Source: Corynebacterium sp. ES2730-CONJ (lineage in GTDB: Bacteria; Actinomycetota; Actinomycetes; Mycobacteriales; Mycobacteriaceae). From it: a DNA stretch of 64,000 nt. The stretch is taken from the NCBI RefSeq assembly GCF_024834055.1, contig NZ_JANUXZ010000007.1:1-64000 (forward strand), read 5' to 3'. A model generated the notes under the pieces. That model searched no databases and was not told where the DNA came from. It worked only from the letters and a program-made list of their open reading frames with translations. Of this stretch, positions 9,901 through 16,691 are shown one piece after another; the stretch's first letter is position 1, and every line of letters begins with the position of its first letter. A program made the translations under genes and the position numbers.

Positions 9901-9950
9901 CGAATCTTTTCTGGCAGTGCAGATTCGTTAATATGTTTTAGGTCAATCAC
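6948..9950 (-). CDS. rne: ribonuclease E/G
   Basis: 1000 aa from GTG at 9950 with GGGAG about 11 bases upstream. The enzyme starts mRNA decay and rRNA/tRNA processing. Residues 10-60 resemble the IF-2 N-terminal helical domain (VYALAQELGLKSGELIKELK). An acidic/basic linker follows. The S1 RNA-binding domain is near residue 306 (GNIYLGRVQNVLPSMEAAFI). The catalytic DNase-I-like part holds the two metal-binding Asp near 570 (VIDVNTGKF) and 613 (VVDFIDM). The Zn-link Cys pair is near 672 (CEHCEGRG). The last 300 residues are disordered with Arg/Lys clusters (RRRRGVKK, RRGKRRVVRKK), the usual place for RNA and partner binding. The actinobacterial order rne-rplU-rpmA is kept. Confidence 0.96.
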   Translation of the reverse strand: MIDLKHINESALPEKIRVYALAQELGLKSGELIKELKAVGVNKAAQSNLSRAEYTQLFAALRSGGNQGESSKDKTDDYTDEEKLRYRVEKNVENEIHQIEEKVDKELQESLPATEEDDLSTILADIDSEVNSGVDLEPIITPPPARVEFQVPQFLAPAVEVDAEVEDVSTADTEDDEDATLSKKRRRGKRGTGRGRKNASPESVEVDDDDVELPDEPTALRGSTRLEAQRRRRVEMREESRKKRHIVSEAEFLARRESVKRTMVVRERERFDAVGMVTQVGVLEDELLVEHFVTSDAQASMIGNIYLGRVQNVLPSMEAAFIDIGRGRNGVLYAGEVDWRSAGLGGRQRKIEQALKSGDQVLVQVVKDPVGHKGARLSTQISLAGRYLVYVPGGRSAGISRKLPAPERKRLKHILRKVVPGDGGVIIRTAAEGVSEEAISADVKRLHQLWEQIEHTTQAEKDSKGAKPVTLYEEPNMLVKVVRDLFNEDFSTLVVDGAKAWNTVHAYIKSVAPDLLDRLEKFDRNAHDGNDAFEAFRINEQIHKALSRKVWLPSGGTLVIDRTEAMTVIDVNTGKFTGQGGNLEETVTKNNLEAAEEIVRQMRLRDLGGMIVVDFIDMVLPENQDLVLRRLTEALGRDRTRHQVSEVTSLGLVQMTRKRLGTGLLETFATDCEHCEGRGVIVHDDPIEHRESVHESRGSRSPKQQDPKQHPAVVAMDHHEETEDHAPTIEELAAAVVAVPMEDEKPAKTRRRRGVKKHAEPEIEEFEAIIESAIDIADAEDPDQPTGADYLPHTYEEAIADFEKSPRRKRKVRGNSTSDTPPQRSDFASELAAQAEERDPKEVVQEKSTPQPSRGRRRVKKTHLNPSAENSSVAAKTTQSAETAESHDATQAPDSHHDDAVVRRRKTKRRVVKTQRPQESLREESSSTREETNSSQDKSQAMVADESEVPTHTKRRGKRRVVRKKAEMSTPPSPGVKEEETVTKSAHTRGRRRAVRRGKR

Positions 9951-10506
9951 GATTGACGTTCTCCCGAAATTAATTGTGTGGGAGTAGCCTTAGCGGGGAT
10001 TGAGCAACTGGTGCGCGCGGGAGCAAAAACTCATCCAACTAGCGCGATGATTCTCGCGCCCATAGCCCGGCACCGTATTCTTGAGTGCTAGGAATGAATG
10101 TGCCGCCTTAAATTCCCCGGGCGCAAATCCTGCTAGTTATCTCAGAATCTGCAGCCATCGCAGAGCAGCTTGCACACTTCGAAGCCTATATTTTTATAAG
10201 TTTTTTCCAACGCTGTGCTCATCCGAGCAATTCTGTCACCTCGGCTACTACACGGTCGTTGTGGTCATATTCAGTTATAAAAGCGATCTCCTCGGAATCC
10301 CTGATGATTATTTCCATCAGGCTCGTCCCTTTCCTTAATTAGAAAGTGGCAGTGGTGATGCGCCAGTGCCTATTGTTCCATAGAACCAAAAATTTTGTGC
10401 AGCTAACACTCTTCCTGAGAGAAACTACACCTCATGCGCACGTGTCTAGAGACCACAAGAGGGCGTGATGTGATCGTATCCACGCCACGCCCCTAAAATT
10501 TTTTAT
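9951..10506. other. intergenic region between rne and dipZ
   Basis: No credible gene is seen; an 85-codon frame at 10081-10338 lacks a ribosome site and family features. The stretch holds the rne promoter and 5' untranslated region (minus strand). A CCTGATG/CATCAGG inverted repeat lies at 10300-10321. RNase E messages often carry long leaders for autoregulation; whether this one does is not shown. Confidence 0.45.
10460..10500. terminator. possible terminator after dipZ
   Basis: An imperfect GC-rich inverted repeat (AGGGCGTG at 10460-10467, CACGCCC at 10486-10492) lies just beyond the dipZ stop. A run of A/T (AAAATTTTTT, 10497-10505) sits on the dipZ side. The T run suits the plus strand better than dipZ itself, so its direction is uncertain. 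Confidence 0.4.
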
Positions 10507-12183
10507 CTAACCGAAAGTGAACGAGTAGAGCTCCAGACCTGCGGTGGGGGTAATAGTGATGAGCTCCGTGTGGTTATTAGGATCCCGGACTATATCGAGG
10601 CTGCCATCGCTTGTGATAGTGAAGGTTTTAACTGTGCCGTCTTCGCGCTCGACCGTTACTGTTCCGGTGCCAGAGAGCACCAGCTGGACCCACTTGGCCT
10701 GGAAGTTCAACTTGATTGCTGCCTCGGGTGATGCGGGCTTGATACTCGTTGGCCCTATGTCCCATGTCCCTGCGAGGGAATAAAAGCCAAGCTGCGGCGT
10801 CTGAGCAGACCCATAGTCGATGAGCCCAGTTCCAGCACTCGGGTTAGCTTGGTACTTCGACCGGCGGGCACCGAGATAGGTTTCTGGGCTTCTCGGCTCG
10901 CGTAGAGCCTCCACCACGTTATTCTCTACTGGTTCTGGCAGTGTGATGGTGGGGTCACGATCCACAAGGAGCTGGCGAATCAGGGTTTCAGTCTCGGCAT
11001 ACTTGCCTTCGCCTTCGTGGATCTGCACCACAGTACCCGTGTGGTCGGTGAGGTAGTGGGCTGGCCAGTACCTGTTATTAAAATTCTTCCACGTACGGAA
11101 ATCATTATCTTGTACGACGGGGTAGTTGATGCCAGTATCGCGAGCCGCGGCCTTAACATTGTTGATATCTTCCTCGAAGGAGTATTCGGGGGCGTGAATG
11201 CCAATCACGTCGAGGCCATAGTCCTTATAGGTGTCATAGAGTTTCGTTATGTGCTCGTTTGCGCGTTGGCAGTTGATACATGCATAGGCCCAGAAGTCGA
11301 CGAAGGTGACTTTGCCGGATGTGTGCGGGTCGATCGGACCGGGAGTGTTGAACCAGTTCTCTAGCCCCTCGAAGGCGGGTAACTTGCCGCAGTCGTGAGC
11401 GTGGGTCGCGTCTTCTTGTCGACGGCAGTACTCAAGGTCACCCTTCTGGCGCGGTGTATTGCCTGATTCTCGAACCTTATCAACCTGCTCCCCGAGAGCG
11501 TGCTGTGCTGAAGAGGTCCAATCCGGGAGGGCGCGTTGAATAGCGGCGGGGGCGTTGAAGATCAGTGCAACAGCGAGCAGGATGATTAATAAGCCAGAGC
11601 CGCGACGGATCCCCGCCTGGTGACGCTGGAACCAATCCACGCGCTCCCCTACTTTATTGCCACCGATCGCGAAAGCTAGAAGAGGGAGTGCCGCACCGAT
11701 TGCGAAAGAAATAGTGAGAACGAAGATGCGAGCATCGAGCTCCCCTGTGGCAGCGGCTACTGTTATCGCTGCCAGTACGGGGCCTGCACATGGCACATAC
11801 ACAGCTCCAAGAACAAGACCAACAGCGAAGCCGCCGCGGTTGCGCACCTTATTTTGCAGGAAATACGGCTTCGGGATTTTATCAAAAGGAGCCTGAATCA
11901 ACTCGCCAAGACGAGGGATGAGCATACCGATACCAACAAGAACGAGCAGGCTGATACCAACCCAACGCACCGTGGACCCTGGCAAACTTAAGGCGTTGAG
12001 TGCTACGGACCCCACTAAGGTGAGCGCTGCGAAACTCGTGGCCAACCCACTGAGAACGAGGTAAGGACGCCATCTATTGCCGCCACTGACAGCAAGGATC
12101 AAAGGCAACACGGGCAAAATACATGGCGACAGGCTGGTGAGAATACCGCCGAGGAGGCCAATAAAGACCATGGAGAAAATCAT
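10507..12183 (-). CDS. dipZ: DipZ-type membrane thiol:disulfide interchange protein
   Basis: 558 aa. Residues 1-225 are a CcdA-type bundle of membrane helices with the paired Cys/Pro motifs SPCILPVLPL and VPCAGPVL, which carry electrons across the membrane. Near residue 300 an extracytoplasmic thioredoxin-like domain has the active site ACINCQ. The last 130 residues form a beta-rich CBM-like domain, as in M. tuberculosis DipZ (Rv2874). ATG at 12183 is chosen because AAAGGACA sits 6 bases upstream and the hydrophobic segment starts at once; a longer frame from 12231 would prepend 16 polar residues. It is divergent from a lipoprotein-sigma-anti-sigma cluster. In mycobacteria dipZ lies among SigK-controlled genes. 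Confidence 0.93.
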   Translation of the reverse strand: MIFSMVFIGLLGGILTSLSPCILPVLPLILAVSGGNRWRPYLVLSGLATSFAALTLVGSVALNALSLPGSTVRWVGISLLVLVGIGMLIPRLGELIQAPFDKIPKPYFLQNKVRNRGGFAVGLVLGAVYVPCAGPVLAAITVAAATGELDARIFVLTISFAIGAALPLLAFAIGGNKVGERVDWFQRHQAGIRRGSGLLIILLAVALIFNAPAAIQRALPDWTSSAQHALGEQVDKVRESGNTPRQKGDLEYCRRQEDATHAHDCGKLPAFEGLENWFNTPGPIDPHTSGKVTFVDFWAYACINCQRANEHITKLYDTYKDYGLDVIGIHAPEYSFEEDINNVKAAARDTGINYPVVQDNDFRTWKNFNNRYWPAHYLTDHTGTVVQIHEGEGKYAETETLIRQLLVDRDPTITLPEPVENNVVEALREPRSPETYLGARRSKYQANPSAGTGLIDYGSAQTPQLGFYSLAGTWDIGPTSIKPASPEAAIKLNFQAKWVQLVLSGTGTVTVEREDGTVKTFTITSDGSLDIVRDPNNHTELITITPTAGLELYSFTFG

Positions 12184-12625
12184 AGGGTGTCCTTTTATAT
12201 GGTGAAGATGATGGTTCAACGTAGCTTTCACCCAAATAACGAGAATCGTTGTGAAAGGCCGTTACCCATATATTCGGAGAACTAAAGGAAAGAGATTGAT
12301 TCTCGTTGCAAGACCCCTTCCAGGCCCCCTTCGGAAGAACCTTATTGACGTGCACTTATAGGATGAATAGAAGACGAGAAAATATATGCTCCACCGCTGT
12401 TCAATCATTCCTATGGGAGCCTAAGTGCGAAAGCGAAGAACTTTTTTTAACACAAGCGCAATCCGTTGTGCCGAGCTCTCCGTACCTATAGATATGAAGT
12501 TACCTAAAAGGCAAGCACTTTCCGTGCTGTGCTTGTTCTCTTAGAAAGTCCTTGCTCTGCACGTACAGGCTGAGAGAAAACTTCGTACCACTATTCCCAC
12601 CTCGTTAGCTCTCTAAGGAGTTTTC
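12184..12625. other. divergent control region between dipZ and the lipoprotein gene
   Basis: No gene is supported. Next to dipZ, AACGA-gaa-TCGTT (12238-12250) is a palindrome, and ATTCTCGTT (12299-12307) repeats half of it in the opposite orientation. CCGAAT occurs on the dipZ strand at 12277-12272, similar to the -10 I recall for mycobacterial SigK promoters; no clear -35 accompanies it. AAGCAC/GTGCTT pairing occurs around 12508-12532. Confidence 0.45.
12238..12307. promoter_or_regulatory. repeated AACGAGAAT element upstream of dipZ
   Basis: AACGAGAAT occurs at 12238-12246, within a 13-base palindrome, and again inverted at 12299-12307. The pair spans the likely dipZ promoter. A regulator that binds it cannot be named from sequence. 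Confidence 0.35.
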
Positions 12626-12859
12626 ATGATTTCACGTAAATTTGCAGCAACCACCATCGCCATGGCCATCACTTCCACTGGGCTCGTCGCCTGTGGTGAT
12701 GATGCAACCAGCACACCCGCCGTCACTACAGAGTCAGATACCATGGAGAAGATGGACAAAATGGACTCCAACAAAATGGACAAGATGGATGAGATGGAGT
12801 CCGACAAGATGGACAAAATGGATAAGATGGAGTCCGACAAAATGGATAAAGAAAAATAG
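12626..12859 (+). CDS. methionine-rich lipoprotein with KMDKM repeats
   Basis: 77 aa. A lipoprotein signal peptide ends in the lipobox LVAC with the lipidated Cys at residue 23. The mature part is 55 residues. After a short Thr/Ser stretch it consists almost wholly of Lys, Met, Asp, Glu and Ser in repeats of KMDKM and MESDKMDKM; ten of the last 38 or so residues are Met. TAAGGAG lies 7 bases before the ATG. It is 88 bases ahead of the sigma factor ATG and divergent from dipZ. I know no characterised family of this composition. Metal binding by Met or consumption of oxidants by Met are possible roles, both inference. The repeats could vary in number between strains. Confidence 0.8.
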   Translation: MISRKFAATTIAMAITSTGLVACGDDATSTPAVTTESDTMEKMDKMDSNKMDKMDEMESDKMDKMDKMESDKMDKEK

Positions 12860-12932
12860 ATCTATACCCCTCCAGCCAGCGAGGATCTCAGGTCTGTGCG
12901 CGCGTCGATAGGCGAGTTAGCAGATCTGAGTT

Positions 12933-12946
12933 TACAATCAGAAACT
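12933..12946 (+). promoter_or_regulatory. -10 element placing a leaderless start for the sigma factor
   Basis: TACAAT (12933-12938) is followed by exactly 8 bases and then ATG at 12947. Transcription would begin at or next to the start codon, a common arrangement in Corynebacterium. No ribosome site precedes this ATG, which supports the leaderless reading. The -35 is not obvious. Confidence 0.5.
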
Positions 12947-13516
12947 ATGCACCCCACCCATGACGATGTGCTTAAGCGCGTTGCTGCAGGCGATAAACGT
13001 GCCTTCAGTGATCTTTATGACGAACTTTCGCCGAATGTCATGGGTGTCTGTATGCATATATTGCGCAACCCGCAGTTAGCTGAAGAAGTCGCTCAAGAGG
13101 TCTTTATCGAAATATGGCGGAAAGCCGGTAGCTTTGACCCAGCAAAAGCGGCAGCCCGCACGTGGGTACTCAGAATGGCTCGGTCCCGCGCGATTGATCG
13201 TTTGCGTTCCATGACTGCTGAGATGTCACGAGAGCACAAAGATGCCACTCTTAATGCCGTTACTCGTTTCGACAGTGTCGAGGATGCCGCTTTGGCAAGC
13301 GTCGAAGCTGTACGTTTGAGGAGGGCAATCGATCGGGTGGGCGAGCCCCACCGTAGCGCTCTGCTCCTATCTTATTTCGGTGGCCTTTCCAATCCCGAAC
13401 TAGCCGCCCATACCAATATCCCCTTGGGGACTGCTAAGACCCGAGTGCGCGATGGCCTTAAGAAACTCCGTCAAGCACTGCTTTCAACCCCGGAAGGAGG
13501 ACACTATGTGCGATAA
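12947..13516 (+). CDS. sigK: ECF sigma factor, SigK type
   Basis: 189 aa from ATG 12947 (a GTG at 12896 would add 17 residues). Region 2 is seen in AFSDLYDELSPNVMGV, the -10 recognition helix in QEVFIEIWRKAGSFDPAKA and RTWVLRMARSRAIDRLR. Region 4 with its helix-turn-helix is in LLSYFGGLSNPELAAHTNIP and GTAKTRVRDGLKKLR. The sequence and the attached anti-sigma resemble mycobacterial SigK/RskA, which drives surface antigen genes and dipZ-region genes. Its stop overlaps the anti-sigma start by 11 bases, so the two are translated together. Targets probably include dipZ and the Met-rich lipoprotein gene; that is inference. Confidence 0.85.
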   Translation: MHPTHDDVLKRVAAGDKRAFSDLYDELSPNVMGVCMHILRNPQLAEEVAQEVFIEIWRKAGSFDPAKAAARTWVLRMARSRAIDRLRSMTAEMSREHKDATLNAVTRFDSVEDAALASVEAVRLRRAIDRVGEPHRSALLLSYFGGLSNPELAAHTNIPLGTAKTRVRDGLKKLRQALLSTPEGGHYVR

Positions 13517-14201
13517 AGATCTCCGATCTTCAGACGAGGAATTTCTAGACGAAACTCTTCTTGAAGCGGTTCCTCCGCATATGCCGAGCGATTCGCTAAA
13601 AGCTGCTATTTTTGCGGAACTGGCACGTGAGGATGCCTCAGAACCAGCCGATACCGATATATCGGTGATCCGAGAGACCAGACCTGCTGCCCCTCTCCCC
13701 CTTCCTCGGACGCTAAAGCCTGGCGGACTACGTTATCGTTCTGGCATGATCGCGGGTTCGTTAGCAGCCGTGAGCGTGCTGGTGATCGGCGGCTCGCTGA
13801 TCGTGCCGACTATAACCCAGTCGACAAACCCATCCACCGCCCCCGTGGACTACCGAGATCCACATGCAGAGATGCATGAAATCATGAAATCTGAAGATAT
13901 GGCGAAGGTTACCGTCAATGCGGCCGGTGCTCAGCTCGATATTGTGGCCTCGAAGCAGATGGAAAAAGCCGGCGCCATGGTGCAGGGGGCGGCGGCGACA
14001 CAACCCGGTATGGGTATTCAGGTGTGGAGCCAAACCCAGGCCGGTGAAATGATCAGCGCCGGAGTCATTGGTCCGGAAGACCACCAGTCTGTGTGGATGC
14101 CCCTTGATGGTCACACGGTCAAAGTGATCCTCACGGAGGAACCCATGACGGGTTCGGAACAACCTACAGGTACTATGCTCGCAGAGGTTATTCTCAGCTA
14201 A
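13506..14201 (+). CDS. rskA: anti-sigma-K factor, RskA type
   Basis: 231 aa. ATG 13506 is chosen because GGAGG sits 5 bases upstream; the longer frame from 13452 lies inside the sigma gene. The cytoplasmic N-terminus (residues 1-75) should hold the sigma factor. A single membrane helix follows (about 80-105, MIAGSLAAVSVLVIGGSL). The extracytoplasmic part contains the RskA domain (AKVTVNAAGAQLDIVASKQM, VWMPLDGHTVKVILTEEP). No HxxxCxxC zinc motif is present, as expected for RskA rather than ZAS anti-sigma factors. In mycobacteria release needs regulated proteolysis. Confidence 0.85.
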   Translation: MCDKDLRSSDEEFLDETLLEAVPPHMPSDSLKAAIFAELAREDASEPADTDISVIRETRPAAPLPLPRTLKPGGLRYRSGMIAGSLAAVSVLVIGGSLIVPTITQSTNPSTAPVDYRDPHAEMHEIMKSEDMAKVTVNAAGAQLDIVASKQMEKAGAMVQGAAATQPGMGIQVWSQTQAGEMISAGVIGPEDHQSVWMPLDGHTVKVILTEEPMTGSEQPTGTMLAEVILS

Positions 14202-14218
14202 CTTCGATATTCAAGAAG

Positions 14219-14251
14219 AGATAAAGCCCAGGGTAATCCTGGGCTTTATCT
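14219..14251. terminator. bidirectional terminator between rskA and ndk
   Basis: A 14-base perfect inverted repeat (14219-14232 with 14238-14251) and a 5-base loop lie between two convergent genes. T-rich sequence borders both ends. Confidence 0.85.
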
Positions 14252-14253
14252 TT

Positions 14254-14664
14254 CTAGAGGTGGGGGAACCAAATCTTGATCTCTCTGGCTGCCGATTCAA
14301 CCGAGTCGGAGCCGTGAACGACATTGGAATTCACCTCGAGGGCAAAGTCACCGCGGATTGTACCGGGCGTTGCCTTGGCCACAGGATCGGTGCCACCGGC
14401 TAATTGTCGCCAGGCGCTCACTGCTCGCGGCCCCTCAATGACACCAGCAACCAGGGGGCCGGAGGTAATGAAATCGACAAGCTCGGTAAAGAAGGGCTTA
14501 TCCGCATGCTCTGCATAGTGCTGCTTGGCGGTGTCCTCGCTGGCCAAGCGCAAATCCAAAGCTATAATCTTTAGCCCTTTGCGCTCGATGCGACTGATGA
14601 TCTCACCGATATGGCCATGGGCGACGCCGTCGGGCTTAATGAGAATGAGTGTACGTTCGTTCAT
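14254..14664 (-). CDS. ndk: nucleoside diphosphate kinase
   Basis: 136 aa, full length. It moves phosphate between nucleoside tri- and diphosphates through the catalytic His in [12 protein letters not shown] (about residue 117). Start motif [12 protein letters not shown] and the nucleotide-binding [17 protein letters not shown] are intact. Upstream, TAAAAT lies exactly 8 bases before the ATG with no ribosome site, pointing to a leaderless message. It sits alone between rskA and a plus-strand surface-protein gene. Confidence 0.98.
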   Translation of the reverse strand: MNERTLILIKPDGVAHGHIGEIISRIERKGLKIIALDLRLASEDTAKQHYAEHADKPFFTELVDFITSGPLVAGVIEGPRAVSAWRQLAGGTDPVAKATPGTIRGDFALEVNSNVVHGSDSVESAAREIKIWFPHL

Positions 14665-14797
14665 GCGTTCTGATTTTAGCCTTTTTTAATGGTGAGTTCG
14701 AGAATCGTAGGATGGGGTATTTCCTGGTCTTTTCCAGCGCAATTAAGATATCCTTATTTCACCTCGTCCAGCCACCCATAGCGAATATGAAGGAATT

Positions 14798-16249
14798 ATG
14801 CGCACGCGTCTTTTCACCGCAACGCTCACGAGCTTTGCGCTCAGCTCTTCCCTGCTCACCCCCGTCCAGGCGGCACCAGCCCCCGAGGTATCGTCCTTGG
14901 TTTTACTACCTGGCACTAATGCTTCCTCAGCACGCCTGAGTTTCCAACATGGCGAAACCGGCCGCATCCAGGTTCAGTGGGATAAAGCCTCAAACTTATA
15001 TAACGGGTATTTTCGCCCCAGTGCAGCGTACGGCGACGCGCAGAAAAAGCTCTTGGGCGCGCAGTCCTATTTCACTTTTGAGGGACTGCAGCCTGATACC
15101 CGCTACGCCTATCGCATTGGTTTTGGCGCTACGAAGTGGACCGAGGTGCGCTACTTCACGACGGGCTCAGCCGATCAATTTAATGCTCTCGTTTTCGGCG
15201 ACGTTAAAATCGGAGCCCGGGATATCGACGTTGATCGAACTAAATGGCAGCAGGCATTAGCCCGCGCGGAGGGCTTTGCTGAGAATGCCACGACCTTGCT
15301 CACACTGGGTAACCAAGTTAATAATCCGAATTATGCGCGCACCCAATACCCAGCCTTTCTCGACAACTCGGTAATGCCACGTCTGCAAACTGCGCCGCTT
15401 GCCGACGACACGTCTAGCCCTAATACCGATTTTGATTATTATTTTTCGCTCCCTCATGAAAGCTTTAATGGCGTGGGGCGCTCCACTCGAAATTATTATT
15501 TCTCCGCCGGCCCCGCCCTCTATATCGGCCTCAACCTAAGCAATCAACCTCTGACTGGCAATGACTGGGCAACGCTGAAGGGGTGGCTGCGCCAAACCGT
15601 CACAGCCCACGGGTTTGGGCATGAGTGGATCATTATTGGGCTCCAGCGTCCCCCATATTCGGCCGCAACCTCTGATACTCGGGTTCGCGCCGAGCTTGGT
15701 CCTCTCTTCGAGGAGCTCAACGTGGATCTCGTGCTTTCTGGCGGTGCGGATATCTATACCCGCACACATCTTTTAAAGGGTGCTGAGGTGGTTCCTCCAG
15801 CTCCTGGCTTTGCCCCACGGCCCGGACAGACACTGCGAGTTGCCAAAAAAGCTGAACCTGGTGAGGCTAATGAGGTCATCTATGTGACGCTAAATTCCCC
15901 TACTGGTGCGAATTTTGCGCAGCCGAAAGGAAGCGAGGAATTTGTTGCGATCAGCAATCAAGATTCCACCCCGGATTTCTCCCATCTTGAGGTGGATTCT
16001 CAGACGCTGACTTTGAGCACCTATAACAGTGCAGACGCTTCGCTCGTTGATGCCTTCACTCTGGATAGGCGCCCGGAGTCGGAGCCGGAGGACAAGAATG
16101 AAGACGATGGACGTGGTGAGAAGCCTGGAGCCCAGACTTCCTCAACCTCGAGCATTATCGGCATCATTTTGAGCGTTCTGTCGGGGCTAGGGTTGATAGG
16201 TGGCATCATCGCTTTTATTCAGCGGAACCCCCAGCTTCTCCGCTTCTAG
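14798..16249 (+). CDS. secreted purple-acid-phosphatase-like surface protein, catalytic residues lost
   Basis: 483 aa with AAGGA just before the ATG. Signal peptide to about residue 26 (VQA-AP). A fibronectin-III-like domain follows (about 30-125, LQPDTRYAYRIGF). The main domain is a metallophosphoesterase of the purple acid phosphatase type: GDVKIG, LLTLGNQVNN, NYYFSAGPALYIGLN, WIIIGLQRPPYSA, SGGADIYTRTHLLKG. Active family members have GDQ, GNH, HH/HR and GHDHxYTR at these places. Here they read GNQ, no GNH, QR and GGADIYTR, so most metal ligands are gone. A Glu/Asp-rich linker and a C-terminal helix (SIIGIILSVLSGLGLIGGII) anchor it, as in the surface proteins at the left edge. A binding or structural role is likelier than catalysis. 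Confidence 0.82.
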   Translation: MRTRLFTATLTSFALSSSLLTPVQAAPAPEVSSLVLLPGTNASSARLSFQHGETGRIQVQWDKASNLYNGYFRPSAAYGDAQKKLLGAQSYFTFEGLQPDTRYAYRIGFGATKWTEVRYFTTGSADQFNALVFGDVKIGARDIDVDRTKWQQALARAEGFAENATTLLTLGNQVNNPNYARTQYPAFLDNSVMPRLQTAPLADDTSSPNTDFDYYFSLPHESFNGVGRSTRNYYFSAGPALYIGLNLSNQPLTGNDWATLKGWLRQTVTAHGFGHEWIIIGLQRPPYSAATSDTRVRAELGPLFEELNVDLVLSGGADIYTRTHLLKGAEVVPPAPGFAPRPGQTLRVAKKAEPGEANEVIYVTLNSPTGANFAQPKGSEEFVAISNQDSTPDFSHLEVDSQTLTLSTYNSADASLVDAFTLDRRPESEPEDKNEDDGRGEKPGAQTSSTSSIIGIILSVLSGLGLIGGIIAFIQRNPQLLRF

Positions 16250-16270
16250 GAAACACTATTCTAGGGAATG

Positions 16271-16690
16271 CTAAAGGTGCTGGGTGGTCAAGAGTCCGCG
16301 CTTCATACGTTCAAGTAGATTCTTGCGCAGGTGCAGAATATACCACCACACGAGAGCGAAGAAGATACCTATAATGCCCATTGATGGGTGGATAAAGAAT
16401 CCGAGAATGCCCAGCACCTGAAGCCCAATATTGACTGGAATTGCCCATGTCTTTCCCTGCAAGAAGCTCATGACCAGCATCGCCGTGGCGACAACCACAA
16501 CCGATACCCAGTTAAAGGTGGTCCAGTAGGCCCCGTTATCCACCCGTAGAATGACGGTGAGGACGAGGTAGAACGTAATAGATTCCATCCCCATGGCCCC
16601 CGCCATCACGCCGCGAAGGCCTTTGAGGGGATCGTTGACGGGCTTGTGCCCCATTCCTAAGGGGCCAACGGGGGCGGGGTTTTCTGCCAT
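16271..16690 (-). CDS. DUF4233 membrane protein
   Basis: 139 aa from ATG 16690, with AAAGGAG about 10 bases upstream; the longer frame to 16729 would run inside folC. Four hydrophobic helices are visible (ITFYLVLTVIL, WVSVVVVATAMLVMSFL, VNIGLQVLGILGFFI, IIGIFFALVWWYI). The family is found beside folC in actinobacteria. It starts 1 base after the folC stop, so it is the last gene of valS-folC-DUF4233. Function is unknown. Confidence 0.85.
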   Translation of the reverse strand: MAENPAPVGPLGMGHKPVNDPLKGLRGVMAGAMGMESITFYLVLTVILRVDNGAYWTTFNWVSVVVVATAMLVMSFLQGKTWAIPVNIGLQVLGILGFFIHPSMGIIGIFFALVWWYILHLRKNLLERMKRGLLTTQHL

Positions 16691-16691
16691 A

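Noticed and set aside
10081..10338. 85-codon plus-strand frame between dipZ and rne
   Set aside because: No ribosome site, no family motif, Cys-rich random composition, and it lies in the probable rne leader.
12896..12946. GTG 12896 as the sigma factor start
   Set aside because: TACAAT 8 bases before ATG 12947 lies inside that extension; a leaderless start is the simpler reading, though not proved.
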